DNA of 64,000 nt from Butyrivibrio sp. INlla14 (GCF_900102515.1 NZ_FMVS01000015.1:1-64000); one strand, 5' to 3'; shown: positions 33,131-43,872, numbered from the stretch's first letter. Numbers and translations: made by a program. The notes: generated by a model not told the origin, from the letters alone.

Positions 33131-36100
33131 TCAGATTACATTCAGAGGAATCACTTCAGCCAGCCCAAAGGAATATATAAGTACCTCTTTTACCTTCATA
33201 TTAGTTGTCCTCTCAAGAGCCTGCTTATAAAGATCAAGCTGAATGCTGTATCTGCTCACAAGTTCTCCAGCTTCTTTTACCCTGTCTGTCTTATAGTCCA
33301 AAAGAACTATCTCTCCATTTTCCACAAACCAGGCGTCGATAATTCCCTGAATAAGCACCATCTCATCCTCAGGATACTTCTCGTTTAGATCTCTTGCGGA
33401 AATCCCCATCATGAAAGGTTTCTCTCTGTATAGATCACCCCTTCTATAGGCTTCTCCCATGCGCTTCCCAAGGTCGGTCCTTAAAAAAGCTTCGATATCA
33501 GGGCTGTATACGCAGGATAGGTAGTCTTCTGGAATCATGCCTTTTTTTACCTGCTGACCCATCCAGGCGTAGATGCGCTTGGCAACTGGAGTTACTTTTT
33601 GTCCGCCCTCTGCGTCAGTTCTTGCACGTTCCATGAAATCTTCATCCCCGTAGATTTCCTTATCAAGAATCTCCATAACTCTGTGGTAGGCGGTACCTCT
33701 GTCAGCGCCGGTGAGCTTTTTCTCTTTTTCCTTCGATAGCTCTTTGGCTGCGATCTCAGAATCTTTCTCTGTCCTATCTGCATCTCTTGAATTTACTGAA
33801 ACTTCAGCATCTTCTGATAATTCTGTGTCTCTCGAGTGTTCAATAAATTCAACCTCTTCTGCCTCAGTCACAAAGGTTGCTACATTTGCAAAGGCCTCAC
33901 CCATCTCCTCCAGCTTATGCTTTTTAAGCTCCGTAACTGTAGTCTTTGTAAAAAGGCCCTTCAGATTCTCAAAGGCATATTTAGATTCAAATTTCACTTT
34001 TAGCCTGTCAGCTATTTCCTCATCAAAGCTAAGGATATTATCCTCCAGCTCTTTTTGCCTGTTAATGCCAAGCATATCACTTGTCAGGATGTCCGCTATG
34101 ATATCCTCATCATTTAAGAAAATAAAGTTAAAGGCTGTGTCTGCACTGGTTTTATCTATGTATTCAGAAAACTGCTGCGGAGCAAAGCCAAGCCTCTGCG
34201 CTGCATCAGCAAAGGAAGGATGCCTTACAAGTGCTGATAATATTAGGTCAAAATAGCTGCCTGCTCCCGCCCTTACAGAATAAGGAAGAAGTCTGTCATC
34301 TCCAGCAAGCACAGGAAGTTTCTTGACTACTCCTCCAATCTTATCAAAAAGATTTTTAACAGAAGCCGTTAGGATCAGCTTGTCCTTGGCTCTTGTCAGG
34401 GCAACATATAAAACCCTAAGTTCCTCTCCAAGGCTATCTAAGGTCATCTTGTCTGCGATTATGAGTCTCTTAAGAGTGTCGTACTTTACTCTTAAATCCG
34501 GATCAATGCATTTAACGCCAATTCCAAGATCCATATCAGCAATAAGATCCCCCTTAGTATCCATGCGGTTAAAACTCTTGGTAAGGCCCGATACGAAAAC
34601 TACCGGGAACTCCAGGCCCTTACTCTTATGAATACTCATAATGCGGACTACGTCAGCGTTTTCATCTATTATTCCGGCTTCGCCATAGTCTACCTGCACG
34701 AAACGCATGTGCTCAATGTATCTTACAAAGTGAAAGAGTCCCTTAAAGCTTGTCTTTTCAAAAGAAAAGGCTCTTGCAAGAAGCTGATCGATATTAGCCT
34801 TTCTCTGGTTGCCACAGGGCATGGCAAGGCAGTAATTGTCAAAGCCTGTCTTTTCAATGATATACTCAAGAAGCTCATGAACAGGAGTGTATACGGATAA
34901 TGTTCTTAAATCTTCAATAAAATCAATAAAGTCTTCCGCTTTATCAAGCACTTCTTCGCTTCCTGCAAGTGTCTCCCTGTTCTCTCCATCTCCGGCTTCC
35001 ACTATCTCTTTTATCCCATAGTAAAAAGAATCCTCTAAGCAGGCTCTTTCGTCGGAATCTGCAAGCACACGAAGCCTTGCAAGTTCCTGATCATCAAAGC
35101 CTCCGATAGGGCTGTGCATTACACTAACTAATGGGATATCAAGGCTTGGGTTATCCACAATTGCAAGAAGATCCAGTAGAACTGAAACCTCGTAGGCATC
35201 AAAGTAGCCGCTCTTTGACTCAATATAAGCAGGTATTCCCTGCTCTTCCAAGACTTTCTTAAAGGTATCATCCCATCCAGACACAGATCTTAAGAGTATG
35301 ACGATGTCCTTGAATCTTATAGAAGAATCCTCTTTCATCAGCTTATGTATGCGCTCTGCTATAACAAGGGCTTCTTTTTCCTTGGGATCATAATCTGCAA
35401 GAAGGTCATTGTCACTGGCGCTGTCAAACATTATAAGCTCAGGAGTTATATCAAATCCGGCCTCTTCGCATTTGGCGCCTGGAACAAGTCTTGCATCCTT
35501 GTCGTAATCTACGCTTCCAAGGTCAGTGCCCATGATCTTCTCAAAGATATAGTTGGTGGCAAAAAGGACTTCTTTCCTACTTCTAAAGTTCATGTGAAGG
35601 TCAATTCGTCTGTCTTTTGCCCCAGCATCCTTACTATAGGTAGAGAGCTTTTCCATGAAGATCTCAGGCCTTGCAAGACGGAACTTGTAAATACTCTGCT
35701 TGACATCGCCAACCATGAATCGCTCAGACTTATCAGGGGTCTCGCCTGAAATAGATTTTAGGATAAGCTCCTGAACGTTGTTACTATCCTGATACTCATC
35801 GATCAACACTTCTTTGTAGTAATCCCTGTACTCAAGAGCTACTGCAGAAGCTGTGCACATGTCTATTATTTCCTGGCAGGACTTGCCCTTAGTTTCTTCC
35901 TCTGCCGGATGGTCCACCAGTATCTGCAGAGCAAAGTGCTCCATATCTGAAAAATCTATGAGCTGACGTTCTCTCTTTTTCTCGTCAAAGAGCTGTTTGT
36001 ACCTGATAGTCAGACGGCATAGCTCTTTAACCGCTCTGTCGCAGAGTTTCATCTGGTCAAGTATTGTTTCTGAAGGAAGAGCAAAATAGGTCTCTACCAG

Positions 36101-37042
36101 CTTACCCAGGTCATCCTTGACACTGCTACGAAGGTCCTTGACGTACTCTCTTTTATCCGGATTTACACTATCATCCTTCTTGGAAGGAAGCCTTCCGAAG
36201 CTGTTTCTGGCAATGCGAAGCCCGTCAAATAGCTGGTCGTAGGTATCATACTTCAAAACCGCTTCAACACTGGCTTTTTCCCCATCAAGCATATCTCCGT
36301 ACATGTATGGTCCATCGCTCTCACAGCAGATTTTCTCTGCAGCATCGAGGTTTTCCACCATTTCTTTTACCTTGGTTCTGGTCATGTCTATGCAGTCGAT
36401 AACCCAGTCAAGCTCATCAAAACAGGCTCCATCAAGCTGATAATCTCTAGCTCTTTCGCTGATCCAGTCCTCTGGCCAGGGCATACTCATGGAAAATCTA
36501 TAGAGAGATGAGATGTAGCTTTCCACCTTTTTGTCGTTGCTGCCTGTACTAAAGTAGTCCATGCAAAAGAGAAAGTCGCTGCCTTCTCCTTCCTCTTTTG
36601 CCCTTGCATACTCCTCTTCCAGCATTTCCTGCATCACATCTTCCTGCAAGAGCCTTAGTTCTCCGTCATCTCCAACTCTAAAGGAAGGATCGACCCCTAT
36701 TGCATTGAAGTTATTTCTAAGAACATATTGGCAAAAAGAGTCAATTGTTGTTATCTGGGCATTGTGGATAAGAGTTTCCTGTTTCTGAAGGTGCTTATTA
36801 TCTGGCTCTTCCATGAGCTTTTTCTGTATAGCCGCTGTTATCTTTTCCTTCATCTGGGACGCTGCTGCCTTGGTAAAGGTAACTACCAGAAGGTGGTCGA
36901 TATCGCACCCTTCAAGCACCATCTGGATTATGCGCTCTACCAAAACAGCGGTCTTGCCTGAACCCGCTGCTGCCGATACCAATATGTTACAGTCTCTTGC
37001 ATCTATGACTGATTGTTGTTCATCTGTAAAACTTATCCCCAT
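33131..37042 (-). CDS. addA: AddA helicase-nuclease subunit
   Basis: The 1303-residue UvrD-like helicase processes double-strand DNA ends for RecA. It shows Walker A in SAAAGSGKTAVL (~24-34), LIDEYQDSNNVQE (Walker B), SIHKSKGLEFPVVF, LYVALTRAKDKL and a C-terminal RecB-type nuclease with GIIDAWFVENGEIVLLDYKTDRV. Length is slightly above the family's ~1240, with an acidic Ser/Glu-rich insertion near ~1085-1110. It lies 24 bases after addB on the same strand, in the usual addB-addA order. Confidence 0.96.
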   Translation of the reverse strand: MGISFTDEQQSVIDARDCNILVSAAAGSGKTAVLVERIIQMVLEGCDIDHLLVVTFTKAAASQMKEKITAAIQKKLMEEPDNKHLQKQETLIHNAQITTIDSFCQYVLRNNFNAIGVDPSFRVGDDGELRLLQEDVMQEMLEEEYARAKEEGEGSDFLFCMDYFSTGSNDKKVESYISSLYRFSMSMPWPEDWISERARDYQLDGACFDELDWVIDCIDMTRTKVKEMVENLDAAEKICCESDGPYMYGDMLDGEKASVEAVLKYDTYDQLFDGLRIARNSFGRLPSKKDDSVNPDKREYVKDLRSSVKDDLGKLVETYFALPSETILDQMKLCDRAVKELCRLTIRYKQLFDEKKRERQLIDFSDMEHFALQILVDHPAEEETKGKSCQEIIDMCTASAVALEYRDYYKEVLIDEYQDSNNVQELILKSISGETPDKSERFMVGDVKQSIYKFRLARPEIFMEKLSTYSKDAGAKDRRIDLHMNFRSRKEVLFATNYIFEKIMGTDLGSVDYDKDARLVPGAKCEEAGFDITPELIMFDSASDNDLLADYDPKEKEALVIAERIHKLMKEDSSIRFKDIVILLRSVSGWDDTFKKVLEEQGIPAYIESKSGYFDAYEVSVLLDLLAIVDNPSLDIPLVSVMHSPIGGFDDQELARLRVLADSDERACLEDSFYYGIKEIVEAGDGENRETLAGSEEVLDKAEDFIDFIEDLRTLSVYTPVHELLEYIIEKTGFDNYCLAMPCGNQRKANIDQLLARAFSFEKTSFKGLFHFVRYIEHMRFVQVDYGEAGIIDENADVVRIMSIHKSKGLEFPVVFVSGLTKSFNRMDTKGDLIADMDLGIGVKCIDPDLRVKYDTLKRLIIADKMTLDSLGEELRVLYVALTRAKDKLILTASVKNLFDKIGGVVKKLPVLAGDDRLLPYSVRAGAGSYFDLILSALVRHPSFADAAQRLGFAPQQFSEYIDKTSADTAFNFIFLNDEDIIADILTSDMLGINRQKELEDNILSFDEEIADRLKVKFESKYAFENLKGLFTKTTVTELKKHKLEEMGEAFANVATFVTEAEEVEFIEHSRDTELSEDAEVSVNSRDADRTEKDSEIAAKELSKEKEKKLTGADRGTAYHRVMEILDKEIYGDEDFMERARTDAEGGQKVTPVAKRIYAWMGQQVKKGMIPEDYLSCVYSPDIEAFLRTDLGKRMGEAYRRGDLYREKPFMMGISARDLNEKYPEDEMVLIQGIIDAWFVENGEIVLLDYKTDRVKEAGELVSRYSIQLDLYKQALERTTNMKVKEVLIYSFGLAEVIPLNVI

Positions 37043-37066
37043 TGTGGTAAATCCGCCTTAATTATT

Positions 37067-40000
37067 TCATTCTGCACTGTCACTTGTTTTTTCCTCAAAA
37101 AGCTCTCTGATATTCTCAAGAGCCCTGACTCCAGCCTTCTCAGACAAATCAAGCTTCCTTGTCTTGTACCCTGAAAGCCTCTCGTCATAGCCGCATATTC
37201 CCTTGTACTCGCAGAAAGTACAAGAGTTTCTATCCCCAGATTCGTATGGGTTTACTGCGATATCTCCATTTAAGATCCGGCGCCCAAACTCTTTTATCTT
37301 GGTATTTACGTACCTTGAAACCAGCTGGTAATCTCCACTTGATATAGTGGAGGAATTAGCGGTAAGTCCCCCGCTCTTGGTGTAAGCAACAGGAATTATG
37401 TCAGACTTTGAGGAAAGTCCCTCATCAAGCCTCTGGATAACATCATCGCTGTCAGAAACAAGTCCTGTCATCTTAAGTTCGTTCTTGATGGCCTCGTTGA
37501 TTTCCTCAGGGCCCATGCCCTCTTTTCCATCAACCATAGGGTCATCTACATGGTAATAAAGAACTGCTGCCGGAATGACCTCTTTTCCACCAGATAACTT
37601 TTTCTGGGCTGCCACAGCAACGTCCATATACATAACAAGCTGAAGCTGAAGGCCATGGAAAAGAGCTGCCACATTGAATTTCTTTTTGCCTGACTTAAAA
37701 TCTATTACCTTGACGTAAACATGGTCCTCATCCCTGCAAAGATCTATCCTGTCGATCCTGCCGTGGAGATTCATCTGCTCTCTTATGTGATTCTCCTCAT
37801 CCTCAGAAAGAGTAATATTGATCTCATCGAGACTTCCGGCTTCTCTAAAGTCCATTTCCACGAAGGCCGGATTAAATCTGCCCTTGCTGATCTGGTACTT
37901 GAGAACGCTAACAGTCCTAAGAAGTATTCTGCGGATTCTTTCTATCATGAACTGATTGCGTATATTGCTAAAAAGAATGGTATCTCCATAGTTTTCCACA
38001 CATTCTGCAAGCGCTTTATCTAGGATTTCCTCTGATTCCTGGCTATTAATACTTCTCCAGTCAAGGTCCTTCTCCATGATCTTAGCGGTATATTTCTCCA
38101 AAACTTCATGGAATACATTGCCAAGGTCTGAAACGTCAAAGTCGTACTCCTGCCTCTCCTCCAGCCTTAGGCCATACTTGATAAAATGTGCATAACAGCA
38201 GGAGGCAAAAAGCTCAAGTCTGCTGACACTGTTCTCAAGATTTGCACCATAAAGCGTAAGAGCGAGGGCTTTGGATAATGGCTTATTCTCGTAGTGCCTA
38301 AAGGCTGCCTCCATAAGCTTTTCAATGTAGGCGTTCTTAGTGGCATCTACATCTCTTAAAACATGCATTAGAGCGTAAAGATTTTTCTTTTCCTCATCAG
38401 GAAGAACTCCCAAAGCGTACTGTCTTAGCATGTCTGAGGCGTTTATAAGACTGTCCCCAGCTGCCACGTTCTGTTTTTCAAAAGAGCCCTCCTCCGGCCT
38501 TTGGATTTTCAGCTCCGGAAACATATAGGACACCTTAGGAATCAAGTAGGCTGGCCTGTGGGATTTTCCGTCGCTTCCAAGCTCAGAGTATGACAAAAAG
38601 AGCTTATCTGTGGGCTTGGTCATGTTCATATAAAGGTAGAGCCTCTGGATGTACATCTGCTGCCTTGGAGTTGGGGCAAGTTCAACGCCTGTTCCAAGGT
38701 CCACCAGAAACTGCCTGTCTATGTCAGAGATTATTCCGCCGCCTCCTACATTTGAGGGAATTGCGCCATCCACAACTCCCAGGAAGAACAAAAGCTTTAT
38801 CTCTTTAAGCCTTGTTCTCTCCATGTCTCCAACTATGATCCTGTCAACATCCTGAGGGATTGTGCCCACCTCAATGTCACCAAAACCAACGTTTAAGATG
38901 TCTCTATACTCGGAAAGTGTAATCTCATCTGAGCCAATAAGGTCGCCTATCTGCTCTATGAGCCTTACAACCTTGTCGTAAACCTGTTCAAATTCCTTGG
39001 CCTTTCTGGTATCTCCCTTTTCAAGGAACATATCTCTATAGGCAAGGAGTTTTTCGCTGCAGGCATTCTCAGAGATAACAGTTAAAAGAGCTTCCGAAAT
39101 CTCTTTTGCTGTTGCCTTCCTAACCTTGGTAAGTGGCTGAAGCTGGGTGCTGATGTGGCTTCTCATATCTTCAAGTTTTGCCATTATGGCCACATCGCGT
39201 TCTGCCTCAGGGCTTCCCTCTTTTACTTTCTTTTTAAAGCGGGCGGGCATGCGCCTTGAGAATCTGTCGTCCCACTGTTTCTGTCCCTTTATGCCAAGTG
39301 CTCTTACGTAATTGTCCAAAAGGTCAGTGTCCTGCCTTGTAAATGAGGTCATACCACTTCTCATATAGTGGAAAACGTCCTCATATTTGTAGCCTGAGAT
39401 CACGATTCCCAGGGCACTTGTGATGTATTCTATAAATGGATTCAGCATAAGAGCTGTGTTCTGATCTATATACACAGGTATCCCGAATCTGTCAGAAGAC
39501 TTGGCCAGGAGTTCGCTATATTCCTCAAGGGAGCCGCATACAATGGCGATATCTCTATAGGCATATTTGCCGCTTCTGATGGCGTCAGAGATTTTGATCA
39601 TGGTCTGGCGCACTTCCGTCTCAGGTGTCTGGGCTTCGTATATTTCAAGGCCTTCCGGCTCTTTGTCATATTTTTTGGCATTATATCTAAATATATTCTC
39701 CTCAAGAAAAGATAATGACGGGTTGCCTTCAAGTCTTTTTACATGCTGATCTTTTATTATGATATCCAAAGACCTGTCCCTTAAAGTTCTCCAGGTGTTA
39801 AAATCAGGCAGGCTTCCAACGTTCTTCATTTCCTCCTGCTGGATCTTGTACTCCAATCTTTCAAGGTCCATTACTGTCTTTTTGCTCAGCATAAAGAGTT
39901 CCTGCTCTTCAAAGGCTGAATCGTAAGGTTTCTCCTTTGGATCAATTGTAACTGTGACAATTATCTCTTTTGCCTGCAGAAGAAGCTTTTCAATAACTCT

Positions 40001-40633
40001 ATACTGAATTGGGGTAAAGCCTGTAAAGCCGTCAAAGACGATGACGCTGCCCTTTAAAAGCTCTGACTTTGGGATTGAGTTGCAGAGTATATCAAGGGTT
40101 TCCTCTGTAGTTATATATTTTCCGGAGATATAATTGTGGAATTCTCTGTAGAGAAGGCGCAGGTCCTTTATTTTGCTGTTAAGTGCGCCTCTTGTAGAGC
40201 TTTTTTCCTCAAGGACAGAAAGTTCTTTGTCTGTGATTCCATACTGCATAAACTCTGAAATTGTGGACTTAACTTCATCTATGTAGCCCGGTTTGTGCAT
40301 GTTAGGGCCGATGACCGGGAGTTTGTCCCCAAGAATATCTGATACTCTGCGGAGGATAAGGCTCTTTCCCACATCATCAAGCACAGAAAAAGAGCTAAGG
40401 CCTACTTCCTCAAATATTCTGTGAGAAAGTCTGCCAAAGCTCAGTACATCGATGTTCATGATGGCGTGAGAAGGGTGCATTCTGACTACATCCTTCTGCG
40501 TCTGCATTGTAAACTGGTCAGGAACTATGATGATAAAATCTCTGTCTTTTTCCTGAAAGCTTCTATCTATGATCTCCCCAAATACTGTGGTGCTCTTGCC
40601 TGCACCAGATGCCCCAAAACAAAACCTTAACAT
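37067..40633 (-). CDS. addB: AddB helicase-nuclease subunit
   Basis: The 1188-residue partner of AddA starts MLRFCFGASGAGKSTTVFGE with a Walker A motif. The C-terminus has a nuclease motif VIDFKSGKKKF and the iron-sulphur cysteines (CCYAHF and C-TFCEYKGIC). It matches AddB length. The start at 40633 is chosen because MLRF..GKS is the family N-terminus; an upstream in-frame ATG lies inside the preceding gene. Only 4 bases separate it from the GGDEF-EAL gene. Confidence 0.95.
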   Translation of the reverse strand: MLRFCFGASGAGKSTTVFGEIIDRSFQEKDRDFIIIVPDQFTMQTQKDVVRMHPSHAIMNIDVLSFGRLSHRIFEEVGLSSFSVLDDVGKSLILRRVSDILGDKLPVIGPNMHKPGYIDEVKSTISEFMQYGITDKELSVLEEKSSTRGALNSKIKDLRLLYREFHNYISGKYITTEETLDILCNSIPKSELLKGSVIVFDGFTGFTPIQYRVIEKLLLQAKEIIVTVTIDPKEKPYDSAFEEQELFMLSKKTVMDLERLEYKIQQEEMKNVGSLPDFNTWRTLRDRSLDIIIKDQHVKRLEGNPSLSFLEENIFRYNAKKYDKEPEGLEIYEAQTPETEVRQTMIKISDAIRSGKYAYRDIAIVCGSLEEYSELLAKSSDRFGIPVYIDQNTALMLNPFIEYITSALGIVISGYKYEDVFHYMRSGMTSFTRQDTDLLDNYVRALGIKGQKQWDDRFSRRMPARFKKKVKEGSPEAERDVAIMAKLEDMRSHISTQLQPLTKVRKATAKEISEALLTVISENACSEKLLAYRDMFLEKGDTRKAKEFEQVYDKVVRLIEQIGDLIGSDEITLSEYRDILNVGFGDIEVGTIPQDVDRIIVGDMERTRLKEIKLLFFLGVVDGAIPSNVGGGGIISDIDRQFLVDLGTGVELAPTPRQQMYIQRLYLYMNMTKPTDKLFLSYSELGSDGKSHRPAYLIPKVSYMFPELKIQRPEEGSFEKQNVAAGDSLINASDMLRQYALGVLPDEEKKNLYALMHVLRDVDATKNAYIEKLMEAAFRHYENKPLSKALALTLYGANLENSVSRLELFASCCYAHFIKYGLRLEERQEYDFDVSDLGNVFHEVLEKYTAKIMEKDLDWRSINSQESEEILDKALAECVENYGDTILFSNIRNQFMIERIRRILLRTVSVLKYQISKGRFNPAFVEMDFREAGSLDEINITLSEDEENHIREQMNLHGRIDRIDLCRDEDHVYVKVIDFKSGKKKFNVAALFHGLQLQLVMYMDVAVAAQKKLSGGKEVIPAAVLYYHVDDPMVDGKEGMGPEEINEAIKNELKMTGLVSDSDDVIQRLDEGLSSKSDIIPVAYTKSGGLTANSSTISSGDYQLVSRYVNTKIKEFGRRILNGDIAVNPYESGDRNSCTFCEYKGICGYDERLSGYKTRKLDLSEKAGVRALENIRELFEEKTSDSAE

Positions 40634-40637
40634 TTCT

Positions 40638-42794
40638 CTAGTCTTTCTTTTGCAAAATTTGCTGCTTGAACTCGTCGTTAATCTCGTCAGCATATCTGCA
40701 GCAGGAGATATACTTCCATCTGTCATTATAATAGAAAGGAAGTATCATGTACATCTGCATTCTTCCCTCATCTCCCGGAATTGCCGAATGGAAGTATTCT
40801 ACAAGATAATCCCGTTTACACTTATCTACCCGGTCTCTCACCGTTGTCATATCATAGAAGTCCTTGAATTTCTGGCGTTCTTCCGGATATAGATACAGAT
40901 CCGCGTACATACTGACAGCTTTGATAGCATTCCGCTCAACGTCAGCAACAGGAAGCTGGGCTCCATTTAAAAAAATGTTATCTACAGTTCCATCCTCGTC
41001 ATAAAGATCAACTCTAAAATACTGTTCCAGAACATGGGCCATGGCCACGTGAATGTTGTCAGCAAGTCGCTGTTCATTTTCTGAAACAGAAAGATTTCGC
41101 GGCACTACAACAAAGGCTGCCTTATCTCCTTCTCTTACAATAAATTTAACTTTTGCTATCACTACGTTGCCATTGATTATGACGTCTACATCGCTGATGT
41201 GATTTGGATTACTTTCCGCTTTCGCAAAAGCTTTGCGCATTGTTCTTGTCTCAGCAAGTTCGACGCCTGTAGTTCTTTTATTGGCTTCTTCAAATCCATT
41301 TATAGAAACAGAATGAAGGAACTCTATATAGGCCTCATTTGCATATATAAACTTCATCTCTTCGCCGTTAAGCTCCATTAAGGCAATCGGCACATCATTA
41401 CGCACTTCCATATCCTTGGCTTTTAGAGGTGCACTTCCCAGCAAATTCAACTCGCCAATTTCGTGATAGTACTTTTTGTATCTGATATCTTCACATTTTT
41501 CAAAAGTAAAATCATCGGGCTTAACAAAATCTTCCAAAGGGGTAGGCTTGCCAAAGAGGTAGCCCTGCATCTTTTCGCAGCCTATTTTCTTAAGAAAGTC
41601 ATACTGTTCCTGAGTTTCTACGCCTTCTGCCAGAGTGTGCATCCCAAGTTCCTTGGCCATGTTGACTATTGTTGCCAGGATAACCTTTGACTTCTTGTTG
41701 TTTTCAAAGGACCTTAAGAAGTTCATATCTATCTTAAGGACATCAAAATCGTATACCTTAAGGTTGTTTAAAGAGCTATAGCCTGCACCAAAGTCATCCA
41801 TCCAGACCTGGTAGCCGTCATCTCTGAATTTCTTTATCTGCTGTCCCAGGAAATCTTCTCCAGAAGCGATGGCGCTCTCAGTGATTTCTATGTTTAGAAG
41901 GTAATTTGGAATATCATACTTTTCCCTGCATTTGTCTATCTCTGATTTTATGTCACATATCTCAAAATCAAGTCTTGAAAGATTGACAGATACAGGCACT
42001 ACAGCCATGTCATACTCTATATCTTTTTTCAGGTCACGGCATACCTCCTCTATGATGTACATATCAAGCTTGTGGACAAGATGAACTTCTTCCAATACTT
42101 CCACAAATATTGCAGGAGATATCATTCCATACTTCGGATCTATCCATCTTGCCAGAGCCTCGTATCCACATACCTTTCCTGTGAGGGCGCGGACTTCCTT
42201 TTGGTAATAAACCTTGAAATACTTCTGTTTAAAAGCGTTTTCGAAGTTATCTATTACATATTGTCTTAGTTCATTTCTCTTTTTCAGGTTGTCATCATAA
42301 AAATTAATGTCTTTGTCGTATAACCTGATAATGTCATCACAGGCTATCTTGGCCCTGTCTACCATAACAACCGGGTCAGACTCGTCTCCTGTTGAAAGAT
42401 ATATGCCTGCTTTTATGCGCATCTTAAGGCCCTTCTCATGAATGTGAGAAGCTTCCTGTATTAGCTTTATCTTTTTTAGTAAGGATTCTTCCTCCATGGA
42501 ATGGGCGAGGATGATAAACTGGTCACCGCCAGCTCTTGCGATCAGATCATTATCAAAAACCTTCTGGATTTCCTGGGCGATACCCTTTAGAAATTCATTT
42601 CCTCCAGCAAAGCCGTATTGCTGGTTAAAGGCTTTGAAGTTCATGACGTTTAAATAGATGATAACGGAGTAGGTTTTGCCGCTTATATTTTTGTGCTCAG
42701 TAAGAAGGCGCAGGATTCCCTTGAGGTTTAGGAGCCCTGTGAGCTCATCAAATCCATCATTTAATCTGTTAGAAACCTGATTTAGCTCTTCCAT
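40638..42794 (-). CDS. GGDEF-EAL cyclic-di-GMP protein with degenerate GGDEF
   Basis: The 718-residue protein has a GGDEF-like domain (~1-160) whose signature is GGDQF, so cyclase activity is doubtful. The EAL domain (~190-435) is intact: YEALARW, VSVNLSRLDF, NIEITES, MDDFGAGYSSL, KIDMNFL and LAEGVETQEQ, so it should hydrolyse c-di-GMP. The last ~280 residues look like a PAS-type segment (MELNGEEMKFIYANEAYIEFL) plus an uncharacterised tail. There is no membrane segment. Immediate proximity to addB suggests one transcript. Confidence 0.88.
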   Translation of the reverse strand: MEELNQVSNRLNDGFDELTGLLNLKGILRLLTEHKNISGKTYSVIIYLNVMNFKAFNQQYGFAGGNEFLKGIAQEIQKVFDNDLIARAGGDQFIILAHSMEEESLLKKIKLIQEASHIHEKGLKMRIKAGIYLSTGDESDPVVMVDRAKIACDDIIRLYDKDINFYDDNLKKRNELRQYVIDNFENAFKQKYFKVYYQKEVRALTGKVCGYEALARWIDPKYGMISPAIFVEVLEEVHLVHKLDMYIIEEVCRDLKKDIEYDMAVVPVSVNLSRLDFEICDIKSEIDKCREKYDIPNYLLNIEITESAIASGEDFLGQQIKKFRDDGYQVWMDDFGAGYSSLNNLKVYDFDVLKIDMNFLRSFENNKKSKVILATIVNMAKELGMHTLAEGVETQEQYDFLKKIGCEKMQGYLFGKPTPLEDFVKPDDFTFEKCEDIRYKKYYHEIGELNLLGSAPLKAKDMEVRNDVPIALMELNGEEMKFIYANEAYIEFLHSVSINGFEEANKRTTGVELAETRTMRKAFAKAESNPNHISDVDVIINGNVVIAKVKFIVREGDKAAFVVVPRNLSVSENEQRLADNIHVAMAHVLEQYFRVDLYDEDGTVDNIFLNGAQLPVADVERNAIKAVSMYADLYLYPEERQKFKDFYDMTTVRDRVDKCKRDYLVEYFHSAIPGDEGRMQMYMILPFYYNDRWKYISCCRYADEINDEFKQQILQKKD

Positions 42795-43268
42795 TAGTTT
42801 ACCTATAACTTCGTTATGACCTTTGACCCTATATTCACATATGTATATGATATACGAATTGCTCCATAACTTCGTTATTCTCGCAATTCTACAAATATCA
42901 CTCTGTGGGAGTAGTACTAAACTCGTGCCTCGTTAAGTACTACTGGCCTCGGAAACCGCTAATTTACTTCGTAAATTGCTTTTTCCTCATATTTGTTCGG
43001 GTCGTAAAGTCATACTGCTTTACATGCAAGCATGTACGCATTATGACCTTCGACCCTATATCATATACATTATAGCATGAAGTGAACTTTTATACGTCGA
43101 GTAGAGAATTGTTTATCGTAATTTAACAAATGATTTGAGTCGATTGCGGCGGATTTTCAGATACTTCACCTGTGTTGACATATCTTTGGAATATGCTAAC
43201 GTAAATATTGAAATAAACACGGGTTTTGGCATATCTTTTGCCAAATATATATCCTGGGAGGAGAAATA
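42795..43268. other. Structured intergenic region with direct repeats and hairpins
   Basis: A 21-base direct repeat TTATGACC-TT-[T/C]GACCCTATAT occurs at 42814-42834 and 43041-43061, 227 bases apart. Between them lie hairpins: AGTAGTACT/AGTACTACT (42910-42944), GCTAATTTAC/GTAAATTGC (42958-42979) and a two-part stem at 43009-43047. A TTGACA (43175-43180) may belong to a promoter for the next gene. No gene was found inside. Confidence 0.6.
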
Positions 43269-43832
43269 ATGGACTTTTCTGAAATAACTGCCCAGAGCAA
43301 GCAGGCCGTAACTGAAATATTAGAAGCTGCCGGTCTTAAAAAGGGCTCTATTTTTGTAGTTGGATGTTCATCCAGCGAAATATTAGGGGATCAGATTGGA
43401 ACAGCAACAAATCTTGATTCTGCAAATGCTGTTTATGACGGAATAATTCCTGTTATGAAGGACAAGGGCATCTTTGTGGCAGCTCAGTGCTGCGAACACT
43501 TAAACCGCGCTCTTGTAGTAGAACGCGCATGCATGGAAAAATATGGATTTGAGCAGGTAAATGCTATTCCTCAGCCAAACCACGCAGGTGGCGCCTTTGC
43601 AACTGTATGCTATGAGAGATTTGATGATCCTGTGCTTGTAGAGGACATCAGACAGAAGGCTGATGCAGGAATTGATATCGGCGGAACTATGATTGGTATG
43701 CATATGCACAGTGTTGTGGTGCCCCTTAGAATCTCTCTTCGCAAGATTGGCGCCGCTCCTATCATCTGCGCCCGTCACCGCCCTAAGTACGTAGGCGGCC
43801 AGAGAGCTATCTATGACGAGAAGCTGATGTGA
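43269..43832 (+). CDS. ywlG: TIGR01440/UPF0340 family protein (YwlG-like)
   Basis: The 187-residue protein matches the TIGR01440 (DUF436) family represented by Bacillus YwlG: FVVGCSSSEILGDQIGTATN, AAQCCEHLNRALVVER, HAGGAFATVCYERF and DIGGTMIGMHMHSVVVPLR. The function is unknown. A GGGAGGAG site precedes the ATG. A hairpin follows. Confidence 0.92.
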   Translation: MDFSEITAQSKQAVTEILEAAGLKKGSIFVVGCSSSEILGDQIGTATNLDSANAVYDGIIPVMKDKGIFVAAQCCEHLNRALVVERACMEKYGFEQVNAIPQPNHAGGAFATVCYERFDDPVLVEDIRQKADAGIDIGGTMIGMHMHSVVVPLRISLRKIGAAPIICARHRPKYVGGQRAIYDEKLM

Positions 43833-43848
43833 GGAAGATAGTGCATGA

Positions 43849-43872
43849 AAAAGCCTGTTTAGGCATTTTCGT
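43849..43872 (+). terminator. Probable ywlG terminator
   Basis: GAAAAAGCCT and AGGCATTTTC form a small stem 17 bases after the stop codon; the following T content is modest. Confidence 0.5.

Noticed and set aside
42795..43068. Origin of replication or tRNA-like cluster because of dense hairpins
   Set aside because: No DnaA-box cluster and no tRNA cloverleaf could be built.
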